Below are positions 18,102 through 27,456 of a stretch of 64,000 nucleotides of DNA, piece after piece; within the stretch, counting starts at the first letter, position 1, and every line of letters begins with the position of its first letter. The stretch comes from an uncultured Prevotella sp. (GTDB lineage Bacteria > Bacteroidota > Bacteroidia > Bacteroidales > Bacteroidaceae). The translations under genes were made by a program, and so were the position numbers. Location of the stretch: positions 1 to 64,000 of the forward strand of contig CAJOIW010000004.1 of the NCBI GenBank assembly GCA_905234845.1. The letters are read 5' to 3'. Under the pieces are notes generated by a model, which was given only the letters and a program-made list of their open reading frames with translations, ran no database searches and was not told where the DNA came from.

Positions 18102-18395
18102 ATGGAAAACAGTGTAATTTTTTCAGGAAAACGCTTTGATGTTGAGCGTGGCATCGGTGCAATCGTAGCACAGTTGACAACATGGGTAGGCTGTAGAGTA
18201 AAGGAGTTGCGGCGGTATTACTCAGATATTCTTGAGCGTGATATTGACAATCGGCAGATGGCTCATTTGCTGCATGCACAGGTGGCTTTTCTGTTTGCCG
18301 CCTTCCCTATTGACGGACCGTTGCTGCTGCGAGCAGCCTGTTGCGGATGGTTTGCTTGGGCTGTGATGAAGTGCCGCCAAGCGTTGAAAGGATAA
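18102..18395 (+). CDS. Small protein of unknown function (97 aa)
   Basis: I do not recognise this protein. The ATG at 18102 follows the -7 element at 18060-18067 and gives MENSVIFSGKRFDVERGIG; the longer frame from 18033 would begin before the promoter. The chain is soluble-looking with a basic helix (VKELRRYYSDIL) and a hydrophobic C-terminal half (LLHAQVAFLFAAFPID and LLLRAACCGWFAWAVMKCR) that could be one or two membrane-associated helices. It lies between rnhB and the end of the division cluster and has a strong bidirectional terminator 22 bases after its stop. Confidence 0.65.
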   Translation: MENSVIFSGKRFDVERGIGAIVAQLTTWVGCRVKELRRYYSDILERDIDNRQMAHLLHAQVAFLFAAFPIDGPLLLRAACCGWFAWAVMKCRQALKG

Positions 18396-18417
18396 AAAAG
18401 GTAGAAATCTTAAAAGA

Positions 18418-18460
18418 TAAAATGCAGAACCGAAGGAACGACCTTCGGTTCTGCATTTTA
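18418..18460. terminator. Bidirectional terminator (97-aa gene / ftsZ)
   Basis: TAAAATGCAGAACCGAAGG (18418-18436) and its complement (18442-18460) form a 19-bp stem with a short loop and A/T tracts on both sides. It lies 15 bases from the ftsZ stop and 22 bases from the 97-residue gene, so it can end both transcripts. Confidence 0.92.
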
Positions 18461-18474
18461 TATTTTAACTTTAC

Positions 18475-19815
18475 TTAGGTAAAGCTGATGACCCCTGTGA
18501 CCTCTGAGGAGTCATCGCTCTTCTTCTGCGGTGCGCCGCCATTGGCCGTGTTGCGAATCTCTTCGAGCAACTGGCGTGTACGCTTGTAAGTTGGTGTATT
18601 TTCGACGGCAAGAATGACATCCTCGTTGTCGAGGTCTTCGGCACGGAAACGGAAGATGTGGGGGCGGCGCTTGTACTGAACGTTTGCCCCGTCGCGTCCG
18701 TAGTAGCGGTTACGGCGGTCCTGTCGTTCGGCGGCCTTTTCTTCTTCACGTGCGATACGGTCAGCTTCCTCGGCATCTAACTTACGACTGCGATGGCTGT
18801 CCATGCCGTCGACGTTCTCCAGTCCGAATCCGGTAGCCAGAATGGTAACTTTTACCTTTCTTCCCAGTTCAGGGTCGATGGCGATGCCCCACTTGATTTC
18901 GAAGTCGGTGCCGAAGCGAGCCATGAAATCATTGATCTCGTTCATCTCCTCCATCATCAAGCCACTATTGTCGCCGTTCTCATTGCAGAAGTTGATGGAT
19001 AGGAGAATCTTCTTGGAGTTGAAGATGTCGCTGTCGTTGAGTAGTGGTGAGTGGAGCGCGTCGTCAATGGCCTGCTTTACACGGCCCTCGCCTTCGCCGT
19101 AGCCTGTAGACATGATGGCCACTCCACCATCCTTGAGCACGGTCTTCACATCGTTGAAGTCGAGGTTGATGAGACCATGATTGGTAATAATCTCGGCTAT
19201 TGACTTGGCGGCAATAGAAAGTGTGTCGTCGGCTCTTCCGAAAGCATCAAGAACGGTGAGGTCGGGATAGATCTGGCGCAGTCGTTCGTTGTTGATGACG
19301 AGCAGCGCATCGACATATTTCGACATCTCCTCCACTCCGTCGAGGGCCTGGTCGATTTTGCGGTCACCTTCGAAACGGAAGGGGATGGTGACGATGCCCA
19401 CGGTGAGGATACCCATCTCTTTCGATGTCTTGGCAATGACGGGCGCGGCACCTGTTCCGGTTCCGCCACCCATGCCGGCGGTGATAAAGGTCATCTTCGT
19501 GCCATCGTCGAGCATGGCCTTGATGTCGGCCAGACTCTCCTCGGCAGCGGCGCGGGCCTTCTCGGGCTTGTTACCGGCTCCGAGACCCTCTTTGCCTAAT
19601 TGCAGATGGAAGGGGACGGGTGAGTCATTGAGTGCCTGATTGTCGGTGTTACAAAGTACGAAGGTCACATCGTGGATGCCTTCGCGGTACATGTGGTTTA
19701 CGGCATTTCCGCCTCCGCCGCCTACACCGATGACTTTAATGATACTGTTCTGTTCTTCGTTGTCGCCGAAGTTGAGTATCGAGGGACGATTGTTGTTACT
19801 GCTGAAGTCTAACAT
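18475..19815 (-). CDS. ftsZ: Cell division protein FtsZ
   Basis: FtsZ is the tubulin-like GTPase that forms the division ring. The 446-residue protein contains the GTP-binding loops VGGGGGNAVNHM, AGMGGGTGTGAAPVIAK and TIPFRFEG, and the T7 loop region NLDFNDVKTVL. After the GTPase core (to about residue 330) a charged linker (EEKAAERQDRRNRYYGRDG) leads to a Bacteroidetes-type C terminus, including RPHIFRFRAEDLDNEDVILAVENTP, thought to bind FtsA. It is the last gene of the division cluster, 29 bases after ftsA, followed by a strong terminator. Confidence 0.97.
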   Translation of the reverse strand: MLDFSSNNNRPSILNFGDNEEQNSIIKVIGVGGGGGNAVNHMYREGIHDVTFVLCNTDNQALNDSPVPFHLQLGKEGLGAGNKPEKARAAAEESLADIKAMLDDGTKMTFITAGMGGGTGTGAAPVIAKTSKEMGILTVGIVTIPFRFEGDRKIDQALDGVEEMSKYVDALLVINNERLRQIYPDLTVLDAFGRADDTLSIAAKSIAEIITNHGLINLDFNDVKTVLKDGGVAIMSTGYGEGEGRVKQAIDDALHSPLLNDSDIFNSKKILLSINFCNENGDNSGLMMEEMNEINDFMARFGTDFEIKWGIAIDPELGRKVKVTILATGFGLENVDGMDSHRSRKLDAEEADRIAREEEKAAERQDRRNRYYGRDGANVQYKRRPHIFRFRAEDLDNEDVILAVENTPTYKRTRQLLEEIRNTANGGAPQKKSDDSSEVTGVISFT

Positions 19816-19844
19816 AATATTTCATTTTTTCGTTTGTCAATCTT

Positions 19845-21299
19845 TTATTCTTCACCTGCGTCAGCCACAATGGATCCGCCAAACTTCTTTAGCCAGCGCC
19901 AAACCTTGTTCAGCGGTGAGTTGTGTCGGCGTTCCTCAGCTTCTTGGCGTTCTCTCTCCAAACGCTCTTCTTCCTCCTGGCGAATCCGCTCTTCTTCTGC
20001 ACGCCGTGCTTCCTCCTCAGCCAGTTTCTTCTCGGCTTCAGTCTGTACCACACCCTTGCCCTGTATTTCGTTGGGGTTGCGCGGAGCCTTGTGAATCTCG
20101 GCGGTCGGGGAATTGATTTTGTCGTCGGTGTCGAAGAGGTTGTTGCTGATTTCCTCTCCGGCACAGTTCTCGTCGCCTTTTGCCAATAGGGCGAGGATAG
20201 TATTCATGGTACCATCGTGTGCGTTGATCTCGGGAGACGACGAATCAATGGTGTGAGTGACGAATCTTGCCACACGAACCTTGTCGAGGTGTGTGTGGTT
20301 ACGGAAGGCACGCTCAATGTTGGGCATATTCGATCCGCCGCCGGTAATGATGATGCCACCGAGCAGTTTGTCCATATTCTCGTTGGGTACTTGATACCAC
20401 GCGTTTTCGATGATTTCGCTGAGACGTCCTTCTACAATCTCGATGAATTTGCGGCTTTCCACTGAACGGTCTCTGTCTATAGATAATTTGAGAGAGTTGT
20501 CGATGTCGGCATTGTCGGTGAAAGCACTACCATAGTTGATTTTCATCTGCTCGGCATCGCGCTCCTCCATTTGAAGCGAGGCGATGTCTTTGGTGATATT
20601 GTTTCCGCCCAATGGGATGACAGCCAGATGGCGCAGAATGTTTTTCGAGTAAACGGAAACGGTGGTGGTGTCGGCTCCCAAGTCGACGAGCACGCATCCA
20701 GCGCGTTTCTCAGCCTCGGTGAGAACGCTATCGGCCAAAGCGAGTGGAGCAAGATACATGTCGGCAATGGCAATACCTGCATTTTCAAAACATTTGTTGA
20801 GGTTGCGATAGAAAGTCTTGCGCCAGAGGATATTGAGGAAATTGCCCTCGAGCCGTGAGCACTGAATGCCCACGGGGTCGAGCTGATACTGTGCGTCCAC
20901 CTTATACTCTTGTGTGGCAGCATCAAGAATCTCTTGTTCGGGATAGCTCATGTTGCGGTTGGCATCCATAATCTCATTGATCATGTCTTGCGTTACGATG
21001 GTTTCTGTCTCCATTTCCTTCACAATGACGTTCTTTACGCCTCGGATGCTTTGACCACCCACACCGACATACACTTGTGTGATGTCGGTCTTTAAGATTG
21101 TTTTGAGTTTCTTTACAATGGTGGTAATACATTGCGCCGTCTTGTCGATGTTGTAGACTACGCCCTTGCGAATGCAAGAGGTGGAGTCTTCCTTGACTAC
21201 GGCAAGCACAGAGATGCTACCGTCAAGGTTTTTTCTTCCTGCGATACCGGTCATCTTCGATGAGCCGAGTTCAATTGCTACGATAAATTCCATTGGCAT
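19845..21299 (-). CDS. ftsA: Cell division protein FtsA
   Basis: FtsA is an actin-like ATPase that ties FtsZ to the membrane. The 484-residue protein has the phosphate-1 region VAIELGSSKMTGI, the LVDLGADTTTVSVYS phosphate-2 loop and the IIITGGGSNMPNIERAF adenosine motif. It is longer than E. coli FtsA (about 420). The extra part is a charged, probably coiled-coil linker of Glu, Arg and Lys (KKLAEEEARRAEEERI..) before a C-terminal amphipathic helix (LNKVWRWLKKFGGSI), the expected membrane anchor. The ATG at 21299 or 21293 (MEFIVAIE) may be used. It lies between ftsQ (9 bases) and ftsZ. Confidence 0.95.
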   Translation of the reverse strand: MPMEFIVAIELGSSKMTGIAGRKNLDGSISVLAVVKEDSTSCIRKGVVYNIDKTAQCITTIVKKLKTILKTDITQVYVGVGGQSIRGVKNVIVKEMETETIVTQDMINEIMDANRNMSYPEQEILDAATQEYKVDAQYQLDPVGIQCSRLEGNFLNILWRKTFYRNLNKCFENAGIAIADMYLAPLALADSVLTEAEKRAGCVLVDLGADTTTVSVYSKNILRHLAVIPLGGNNITKDIASLQMEERDAEQMKINYGSAFTDNADIDNSLKLSIDRDRSVESRKFIEIVEGRLSEIIENAWYQVPNENMDKLLGGIIITGGGSNMPNIERAFRNHTHLDKVRVARFVTHTIDSSSPEINAHDGTMNTILALLAKGDENCAGEEISNNLFDTDDKINSPTAEIHKAPRNPNEIQGKGVVQTEAEKKLAEEEARRAEEERIRQEEEERLERERQEAEERRHNSPLNKVWRWLKKFGGSIVADAGEE

Positions 21300-21308
21300 A
21301 TACTTTTT

Positions 21309-22187
21309 TCAATTATTCTTTTTCTCAGTTGTAGTGTTCTCTTTCTTTTCTTTTTGTTCAGTCCCAGTGTTGCCGGGAACAGGAGCGGAAGATTGTGTGG
21401 GGACGCTTTTCTTGCGTTTGCAGATAATCTGGTTTTCAAACTCAAGGTTGATATAACTGTATTTGTCCCATCCTGCTTGTGAGAGTCCATATTTGTAAAA
21501 TTTCTCCAATCGTGTCATTTGCTTTGTGACGAACTGACTGGTATTCTCCATACGCTCCTCCTTAGTATTCCCTCCAGGTAGTTGGCCGATATAGATAATA
21601 TGGCTACCGACACGTGGCACCAATTCTATACCCTTATTTGGTAACACGTTGATTTGCTCTATCTGATTGCTCCAAAAATTGTTTGCCATAAGTGTCTTGG
21701 CGATGGTGGAGATATAGGCGACGGCAAACTTCTGGCTGATGCTGCCCGTTGCGATTATCAGGTCGCTGGTGTAGTGAGAGTTGGGCATGATACAATCTTT
21801 GTCGTCGATATAATAGTCATTGCCATTGTCGGCTTTCACCCTAACAACAGGCATCAGCTGTGTGAGCGTGATATAGACATTGCCGTCTTGTGTCTTGTAA
21901 CATTCGCTGGTTTTCACGAATGGACTGCTTTTAAGTGTCTCTTCAATTTTATACGTGTCAATGTCGTCCATGCTCATGTTGAGCGGATAGATTTTTGATT
22001 CTTTGAGTCGACGTTGGATTTCCGCAGGGCTGATAAAACCGTTTGTCGACTCATCAGCGACATTGACAACGACTTTGGTGCATACCTTTTCCGCCTCATC
22101 GGGTTTATTGAACGCGGTGAATGCCAAAACAAGATATGCGGCCAGCGCTATGTCGAAGGCGATGATGATAGGTTTCTTCCAAGTCAT
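21309..22187 (-). CDS. ftsQ: Cell division protein FtsQ
   Basis: FtsQ is a bitopic inner-membrane protein that links early and late divisome components. The 292-residue protein has one membrane segment (IIIAFDIALAAYLVLAFTAF, about residues 7-26), then a POTRA-like region (FISPAEIQRRLKESKIYPLNMSMDDIDTYKIEETLKS) and the beta domain with VRVKADNGNDYYIDDKDCIMP. The C-terminal tail is rich in Lys, Thr and Glu. Sequence identity to proteobacterial FtsQ is low, but position between murC (2 bases) and ftsA and the domain order support the call. Confidence 0.9.
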   Translation of the reverse strand: MTWKKPIIIAFDIALAAYLVLAFTAFNKPDEAEKVCTKVVVNVADESTNGFISPAEIQRRLKESKIYPLNMSMDDIDTYKIEETLKSSPFVKTSECYKTQDGNVYITLTQLMPVVRVKADNGNDYYIDDKDCIMPNSHYTSDLIIATGSISQKFAVAYISTIAKTLMANNFWSNQIEQINVLPNKGIELVPRVGSHIIYIGQLPGGNTKEERMENTSQFVTKQMTRLEKFYKYGLSQAGWDKYSYINLEFENQIICKRKKSVPTQSSAPVPGNTGTEQKEKKENTTTEKKNN

Positions 22188-22189
22188 GT

Positions 22190-23566
22190 CTACTTACTTT
22201 GCAGTATTTTCGTTATTTCAGGAACGTCATTGTCTAAGTCACCGGCACCAAGTACAATCAGCACGTCAAAGTCGCGGCTTTTGACAAAGTCCATGACCTC
22301 GCTTTTCTTGATGATGCTTTTTGCAGTTCCCTCCTTCAGATTGTTGTAGATGAGTTGCGATGTTATTCCTTCAATAGGTTCTTCACGAGCAGGATAAATC
22401 TCGGTGAGCACCACTTCGTCGAGCAGGCTCAATGCCTCGGCAAACTCTTTGTAGAAGTCGCGGGTACGGCTATACAGATGAGGCTGGAAAATCGCCGTGA
22501 TCTTTCGGTCTTTATAGAGCTCGCGTATGCTCTTGGCACTTTGGTAGATTTCTTTCGGATGGTGGGCATAGTCGGAGAGGAACACGTGGCGATTGTCTTT
22601 AATTTTGAAGTCAAAGCGTCGGTCGACACCTCGATAAGTCTTCATACCATAGCGTAGTTCTTCTTCTGTACAGCCGCAAAGTTGTGCCATCGCCATGGCG
22701 GCGATGCCGTTCTCAATATTAATGGGAACCGGATGTCCCAGTTTTACGTCGGTCACATTGCCGAAAGGGGAAATGAAATCGAACGTGATTTCTCCATTGC
22801 CGATATGAATGTTTGCGGCATGAAAGTCGCCTTCTGTGAGCGAATACTCGTAGATGGCTGTGCCTTCGGCAACTTGTGGCGTCATCTCAAGTCCCTTGTG
22901 GATAATCAAGGCACCGCCTTGCTGTATCAGTGTTGTGTAGTGACGGAAACTGTCAAGATAGGCTTCCTTTGTACCATAGATGTCAAGATGGTCGGGGTCG
23001 GTGGAGGTGATAATGCTTATCCACGGATGTAGCCAGTGGAACGAGCGGTCGTATTCATCGGCTTCAATGACCACATAGTCACTTTTTTCGGAGAGGATAT
23101 AGTTCGTGCCGTAATTTTTCGTAATGCCGCCAAGGAAGGCATTGCAGTCGATATGGCTCTGGTGTATGATGTGTGCACACATGCTTGATGTGGTAGTCTT
23201 GCCATGGGTGCCGGCAACACAGAGACCCTTCTGCGATTGGGTGATGGTACCAAGCACTTGTGCCCGCTTCTGAATCTCAAAACCATTTGTGCGGAACCAT
23301 GCCAGTTCTTTGTGGCTTTCGGGTATGGCGGGTGTGTAGACGATGAGGCTTGTTAGTGCTTTCTTGCAAGCATGGGGAATGCTGTCGAGGTCTTCCTCAT
23401 AGTGAATGAGCATGCCCTCTTTTTCCAATTGTCGTGTGAGGTCGGAGGGTGTCTTGTCGTAGCCGGCAACCACCATTCCTTTACTCATGAAATAGCGGGC
23501 CAGCGCGCTCATGCCAATACCACCTGCTCCAATGAAATATACTGCTTTTATATTTTTCAGTTCCAT
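22190..23566 (-). CDS. murC: UDP-N-acetylmuramate--L-alanine ligase
   Basis: MurC adds the first L-alanine to UDP-MurNAc in peptidoglycan synthesis. The 458-residue protein starts with the nucleotide-binding VYFIGAGGIGMSALARYFM, has the ATP loop CVAGTHGKTTTSSM, then VIEADEYDRSF and SDYAHHPKEI, and ends with the ligase domain (FQPHLYSRTRDF; LVLGAGDLD). These are Mur-ligase signatures, and the DYAHHP box distinguishes MurC. ftsQ begins 2 bases later, so the two are translationally close. Confidence 0.96.
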   Translation of the reverse strand: MELKNIKAVYFIGAGGIGMSALARYFMSKGMVVAGYDKTPSDLTRQLEKEGMLIHYEEDLDSIPHACKKALTSLIVYTPAIPESHKELAWFRTNGFEIQKRAQVLGTITQSQKGLCVAGTHGKTTTSSMCAHIIHQSHIDCNAFLGGITKNYGTNYILSEKSDYVVIEADEYDRSFHWLHPWISIITSTDPDHLDIYGTKEAYLDSFRHYTTLIQQGGALIIHKGLEMTPQVAEGTAIYEYSLTEGDFHAANIHIGNGEITFDFISPFGNVTDVKLGHPVPINIENGIAAMAMAQLCGCTEEELRYGMKTYRGVDRRFDFKIKDNRHVFLSDYAHHPKEIYQSAKSIRELYKDRKITAIFQPHLYSRTRDFYKEFAEALSLLDEVVLTEIYPAREEPIEGITSQLIYNNLKEGTAKSIIKKSEVMDFVKSRDFDVLIVLGAGDLDNDVPEITKILQSK

Positions 23567-23592
23567 TTATTAGGATGTTGTGCGATAGAATG

Positions 23593-24702
23593 TTATTTGT
23601 TGGCCAACTTGATGACCTCGTCGGCAATGATGTCGGCAGAATCGGGTAAGGCCATTTTGAGGATATTCTCGTGCAAGGATGCAAGTTTCGCATCGTCGTT
23701 AGCTGTAGCGATGGCCAACGGGATGAGTTTCTTGCCGGCCTCGGTATCTTTGACCATGAGCGCAGCCTCGCGGTTGACCAGTGCCATGGCGTTTTTTGTC
23801 TGGTGGTCTTCAGCAACATTTGGCGAAGGTACCAGTATGACAGGCTTTCCCAGCAAGCAGAACTCACTGATGGAGCCTGCGCCGGCGCGACTGATGACTA
23901 GGTCGGTAGCCTGATAGGCGGCACCCATGTCGGTGATGAAGTCGGTTACCTTCAGATTATCGGGCTGTCCAGCTTGTAGTAGGCGTTCTCTAATTTCAGC
24001 ACTGTAGTATTTTCCCGTCTGCCAGATAAATTGCATGTTGGCCGCAGCAATCTCTTTAAGATGTCCGAGAACACTTTCGTTGAGTGTACGTGCGCCAAGG
24101 CTGCCACCGACAATCAGAACAGTCTTCTTCGCAGGCTCAAGCCCGAAGCTTTCGAGCGCGGCTTCTTTGCTGCTATTGGTATGTAGCAGTGACTGACGTA
24201 TGGGATTACCCGTCAACATGATTTTCTCGCTGGGGAAGAAGCGCTCCATACCCTCATAGGCCACGCAGATTTTCTTCGCTTTCTTTGCAAGAAGCTTATT
24301 GGTGATGCCAGCGTAAGAGTTCTGTTCTTGTATGAGACAGGGTATGCCCATTGCGGCAGCCTTATTAAGTGTAGGTCCACTGGCATAACCACCCACGCCT
24401 ACAGCTACATCGGGTTGAAATGCCTTGATGATTTGCTTAGCCATGCGCTGACTTTTCCATATCTTGAAGAGTACCTTCACATTACGAAGCGGGTTCTTAC
24501 GGTCAAAGCCACAGATGGGGAGTCCTTTTATCTCGTAGCCTGCCGCTGGCACGCGCTGCATCTCCATGCGACCTTCGGCACCAACAAACAATATTTCGGC
24601 GTCGGGCCGTTTACCCTTGATGGCATTGGCAATAGAGATGGCAGGGAAGATATGCCCCCCCGTTCCGCCTCCGCTGATGATGACTTTTAACCCTTTGCTC
24701 AT
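23593..24702 (-). CDS. murG: Undecaprenyl-PP-MurNAc-pentapeptide GlcNAc transferase
   Basis: MurG transfers GlcNAc onto lipid I to give lipid II at the inner face of the membrane. The 369-residue GT28 enzyme has the Gly-rich loop ISGGGTGGHIFPAI, VGVGGYASGP, and the C-terminal GGSLGARTLNESV, ISRAGAGSISEFCLLGKPVILVPSPNVAEDHQTKNA motifs. It is separated from ftsW by 60 bases that contain a promoter of its own (-7 TAATTTTG at 24720-24727). Confidence 0.96.
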   Translation of the reverse strand: MSKGLKVIISGGGTGGHIFPAISIANAIKGKRPDAEILFVGAEGRMEMQRVPAAGYEIKGLPICGFDRKNPLRNVKVLFKIWKSQRMAKQIIKAFQPDVAVGVGGYASGPTLNKAAAMGIPCLIQEQNSYAGITNKLLAKKAKKICVAYEGMERFFPSEKIMLTGNPIRQSLLHTNSSKEAALESFGLEPAKKTVLIVGGSLGARTLNESVLGHLKEIAAANMQFIWQTGKYYSAEIRERLLQAGQPDNLKVTDFITDMGAAYQATDLVISRAGAGSISEFCLLGKPVILVPSPNVAEDHQTKNAMALVNREAALMVKDTEAGKKLIPLAIATANDDAKLASLHENILKMALPDSADIIADEVIKLANK

Positions 24703-24719
24703 GTGTGTGCAAAATTAGT

Positions 24720-24751
24720 GATTTTTTTCTGTATAAAACAATTTTTTTGTG
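24720..24751 (-). promoter_or_regulatory. Internal promoter before murG
   Basis: Minus strand: ATTG (24752-24749), about 21 bases, TAATTTTG (24727-24720). The start of transcription would be only about 12 bases before the murG ATG, giving murG-murC-ftsQ-ftsA-ftsZ a second source of transcription. Confidence 0.5.
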
Positions 24752-24762
24752 TTTTTTATCCG

Positions 24763-26037
24763 TTATGTTTGGAGCAATTTTGCCTCCACTAGTTCCTCGC
24801 CATTATTCTCCCTTTTCTTTGCCGAGCGGCTGATACTGAGAATTACACCCAGATAGATACAATTGATGACTGACGATGTGCCACCTCGACTGATAAGTGG
24901 GAGGGGCTGTCCAGTAACGGGGGCAAGTCCTACAGCGACACACATGTTAAACAATGCCTGTGTGGTCAGTAGCAAGGCTAGCCCCATGGCAAGGAAGGCT
25001 GGGAAATTGTTAGCACAGCGGTTGGCGATGCGCCCTGTTCGGAAGAGTAGGATGATGTAGAGTAATGCTACGAAGGCTGCTCCAATGAGTCCCATCTCCT
25101 CGATGATAATGGCGTAGATGAAGTCGGAGAACGCCAGATAGAGTGAGTCGCGTATCTCAGAGTTGCCCGGGCCTTTTCCTACATAGTTGGCTGAGGCGAT
25201 AGCAATGTTGGCGTAAGTGGTCTGTGCGCCTCTTCCGTTTAGGTCGCGCTTCTCTGGCGGTATCTCTTTATTGTCGACGAAGGTAAGGATACGGTTTTTC
25301 CATGTGCCGAAGCGATGGAACACTTTCCCGAGAGCACTCAATTCCTCTTTCTTCGTTGCCTCGTCGGTTTGTTCGGTCAGTTGTTGGTTGTCAGACTTAT
25401 CTTCTACTCGTGCCGACATCATGATGACAGAGAAGAACACTACGCCCAAGATGGCCACCACGCCGAGCAGTTTGCCCAGTTGTTCCTTGGGCACACGTCC
25501 AATGAGCATCATGAAGAAGATGACGCTATTGAGCAGCATTGCCGTAGAGAAGTTCTCGAGCAGGATGAGCGGAATAATACATCCTGACACGGCGAGGATA
25601 TACTTGAACGCCTGTGGGTCGGCACCGTCTTGGGTTTGCATGGCACTCAGTATCTGCGCGGTGGCCAGCACGAGTGTTCCTTTGGCTATCTCCGATGGTT
25701 GGAACTTCAATCCGAGAAAGCCTACCCATCGTGAGGCGTCGCCCTCGCTATGTCCGGCTACAAGTGCCCAAAGGAGTAGCAAGATGGAGATAATGAGCAT
25801 GAAGGGCGTGACAATCTTGAAGTACTTGCACTTGATTTGCAGTACGACCACCATGCAGCAAAATCCCAGGAACAGAATACTGGTGTGTTTGATGATGGGC
25901 GAGATGTAGTCTCCTCCCTTAAATGTCAGTCGCGACGAGGCGGAATAGACCTCAATAATGCTAATGAGACAGAGGAAGAAAAAGACCATCCAGATGACCT
26001 TGTCGCCCTTGAAAATATTATTTAACTTCTGGTTCAT
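24763..26037 (-). CDS. ftsW: SEDS peptidoglycan polymerase FtsW
   Basis: FtsW polymerises lipid II into septal glycan together with FtsI. The 424-residue polytopic protein has about ten membrane segments and the SEDS landmarks: SRLTFKGGDYISPIIKH near the N terminus, GFLGLKFQPSEIAKGTLVL, GKGPGNSEIRDSLYLAFSDFIYAIIIEEMG and the C-terminal GLAPVTGQPLPLISRGGTSSVINC. A charged periplasmic loop of about 60 residues (SARVEDKSDNQQLTEQTDEATKKEEL) is longer than in enterobacteria. RodA is excluded mainly by position, between murD (7 bases) and murG. Confidence 0.94.
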   Translation of the reverse strand: MNQKLNNIFKGDKVIWMVFFFLCLISIIEVYSASSRLTFKGGDYISPIIKHTSILFLGFCCMVVVLQIKCKYFKIVTPFMLIISILLLLWALVAGHSEGDASRWVGFLGLKFQPSEIAKGTLVLATAQILSAMQTQDGADPQAFKYILAVSGCIIPLILLENFSTAMLLNSVIFFMMLIGRVPKEQLGKLLGVVAILGVVFFSVIMMSARVEDKSDNQQLTEQTDEATKKEELSALGKVFHRFGTWKNRILTFVDNKEIPPEKRDLNGRGAQTTYANIAIASANYVGKGPGNSEIRDSLYLAFSDFIYAIIIEEMGLIGAAFVALLYIILLFRTGRIANRCANNFPAFLAMGLALLLTTQALFNMCVAVGLAPVTGQPLPLISRGGTSSVINCIYLGVILSISRSAKKRENNGEELVEAKLLQT

Positions 26038-26044
26038 GATGCAA

Positions 26045-27376
26045 TTACAGGTTTCTTACCATTTCCTTAAACAGACGGCCGCGTTCAGCCATACCTGAGA
26101 ACAAATCGAATGACGCGCAGCATGGTGAGAGTAGTACAGTGTCGCCTGACTGTGCCATCTCGTAGCAGGCATCCACACAGTCGCGCATGGAGTGGGTGTC
26201 AGCGATGGGTATGCCGAGCGGGTCGAAGAACTCGTGGAGTTTCGCATTATCGACACCGAGAAAAACGAGACCGCGACATTTCTTTATCACGAGGTCCTTG
26301 ATCTCATTGTAATCGTTGCCCTTGTCGAGGCCGCCAAGTATGAGAACTACAGGCGTGTTGACACTCTCAAGTGCATACCAGCAGGCATCTACGTTGGTAG
26401 CTTTCGAGTCGTTGATGTATTCTACGCCGCCCACCTTGCAGACCTTCTCCAACCGATGCTCTACACCAGGGAAGTCGCTTAGTGACTTACGTATCACGTC
26501 GTTCTTGATGCCGCTGATATTTGCGGCGATGCCGGCAGCCAGCGAATTGTAAATATTATGCTTGCCGGTAAGGGCGAGCGACTCCTGTTCCATGTTAAAC
26601 GGAGTAGGATATTCTATCGTGTACTGCCCTTCTTCTATATAACCGATTGAACCGTTTCCTTTCAATAGTGAGAATGGACACTGCACAGCCTTGATATCGT
26701 ATTTATCCAACTCGCGACGGATGATGGGGTCATCGTTCCAGTAGATGAAAGCGTCCTGCTGTGTCTGATTCTGCAAGATACGCATCTTGGAGTCCACATA
26801 GTTCTGCATCTCATAGCCATAGCGGTCGAGGTGGTCGGGGGTGATATTGAGCAGTACAGCGATGTTGGCACGGAAGTCATACATGTTGTCAAGCTGGAAC
26901 GAGGACAACTCTATGACGTAGTATGCGTGTGGATCCTCAGCTACCTGCAACGCAAGTGACCGACCGATGTTTCCAGCCAAACCCACGTCGTAGCCTGCCT
27001 CGCGGAAGATGTGGTAGATGAGCGATGTGGTGGTGGTCTTACCGTTGGATCCAGTGATGCAAATCATCTTCGACCGGGTGTAGCGTCCGGCAAACTCAAT
27101 CTCGCTGATAATGGGTATTCCGGCGGCAATGACCTGCTGAACCATTGGGGCTGTGTCGGGTATGCCTGGGCTTTTGATAACCTCATCGGCATCGAGTATG
27201 CGCTCAGCCGTGTGCTGACCGTCTTCCCATGCGATTTGCCGCTCATCGAGCATCTTCTTATACTTATCCTTGATGGCCGACATGTCGGACACGAAAACAT
27301 CGAACCCTTTCTGCTTGGCCAATACGGCGGCTCCGGCACCACTCTCTCCAGCGCCCAAAACTGCGATTTTCTTCAT
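26045..27376 (-). CDS. murD: UDP-MurNAc-L-Ala--D-Glu ligase
   Basis: MurD adds D-glutamate to UDP-MurNAc-L-alanine. The 443-residue protein has the N-terminal AVLGAGESGAGAAVLA Rossmann motif, the ATP loop CITGSNGKTTTTSLIYH, VIELSSFQLD, NITPDHLDRYG, and FPGVEHRLEKV..YINDSKATN, then LILGGLDKGNDY; SSFQL and DSKATN are MurD features. ftsW follows after 7 bases. The 115 bases before it, back to mraY, are filled with palindromic repeats. Confidence 0.96.
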   Translation of the reverse strand: MKKIAVLGAGESGAGAAVLAKQKGFDVFVSDMSAIKDKYKKMLDERQIAWEDGQHTAERILDADEVIKSPGIPDTAPMVQQVIAAGIPIISEIEFAGRYTRSKMICITGSNGKTTTTSLIYHIFREAGYDVGLAGNIGRSLALQVAEDPHAYYVIELSSFQLDNMYDFRANIAVLLNITPDHLDRYGYEMQNYVDSKMRILQNQTQQDAFIYWNDDPIIRRELDKYDIKAVQCPFSLLKGNGSIGYIEEGQYTIEYPTPFNMEQESLALTGKHNIYNSLAAGIAANISGIKNDVIRKSLSDFPGVEHRLEKVCKVGGVEYINDSKATNVDACWYALESVNTPVVLILGGLDKGNDYNEIKDLVIKKCRGLVFLGVDNAKLHEFFDPLGIPIADTHSMRDCVDACYEMAQSGDTVLLSPCCASFDLFSGMAERGRLFKEMVRNL

Positions 27377-27419
27377 CTCTTATTTCTTTTCTTTCTTATC
27401 AATAGTTGTCATTTGTCAA

Positions 27420-27456
27420 AAATTCCCTAGGGAATTTCTTCTCAAAGCTAAGCTTT
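27420..27456. repeat. Palindromes between mraY and murD
   Basis: The 18-bp palindrome AAATTCCCTAGGGAATTT (27420-27437), a CTTCT linker, and CAAAGCTAAGCTTTCGG (27442-27458). This has the same two-part design and linker as at 8287-8327, here inside the division cluster. Confidence 0.85.
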
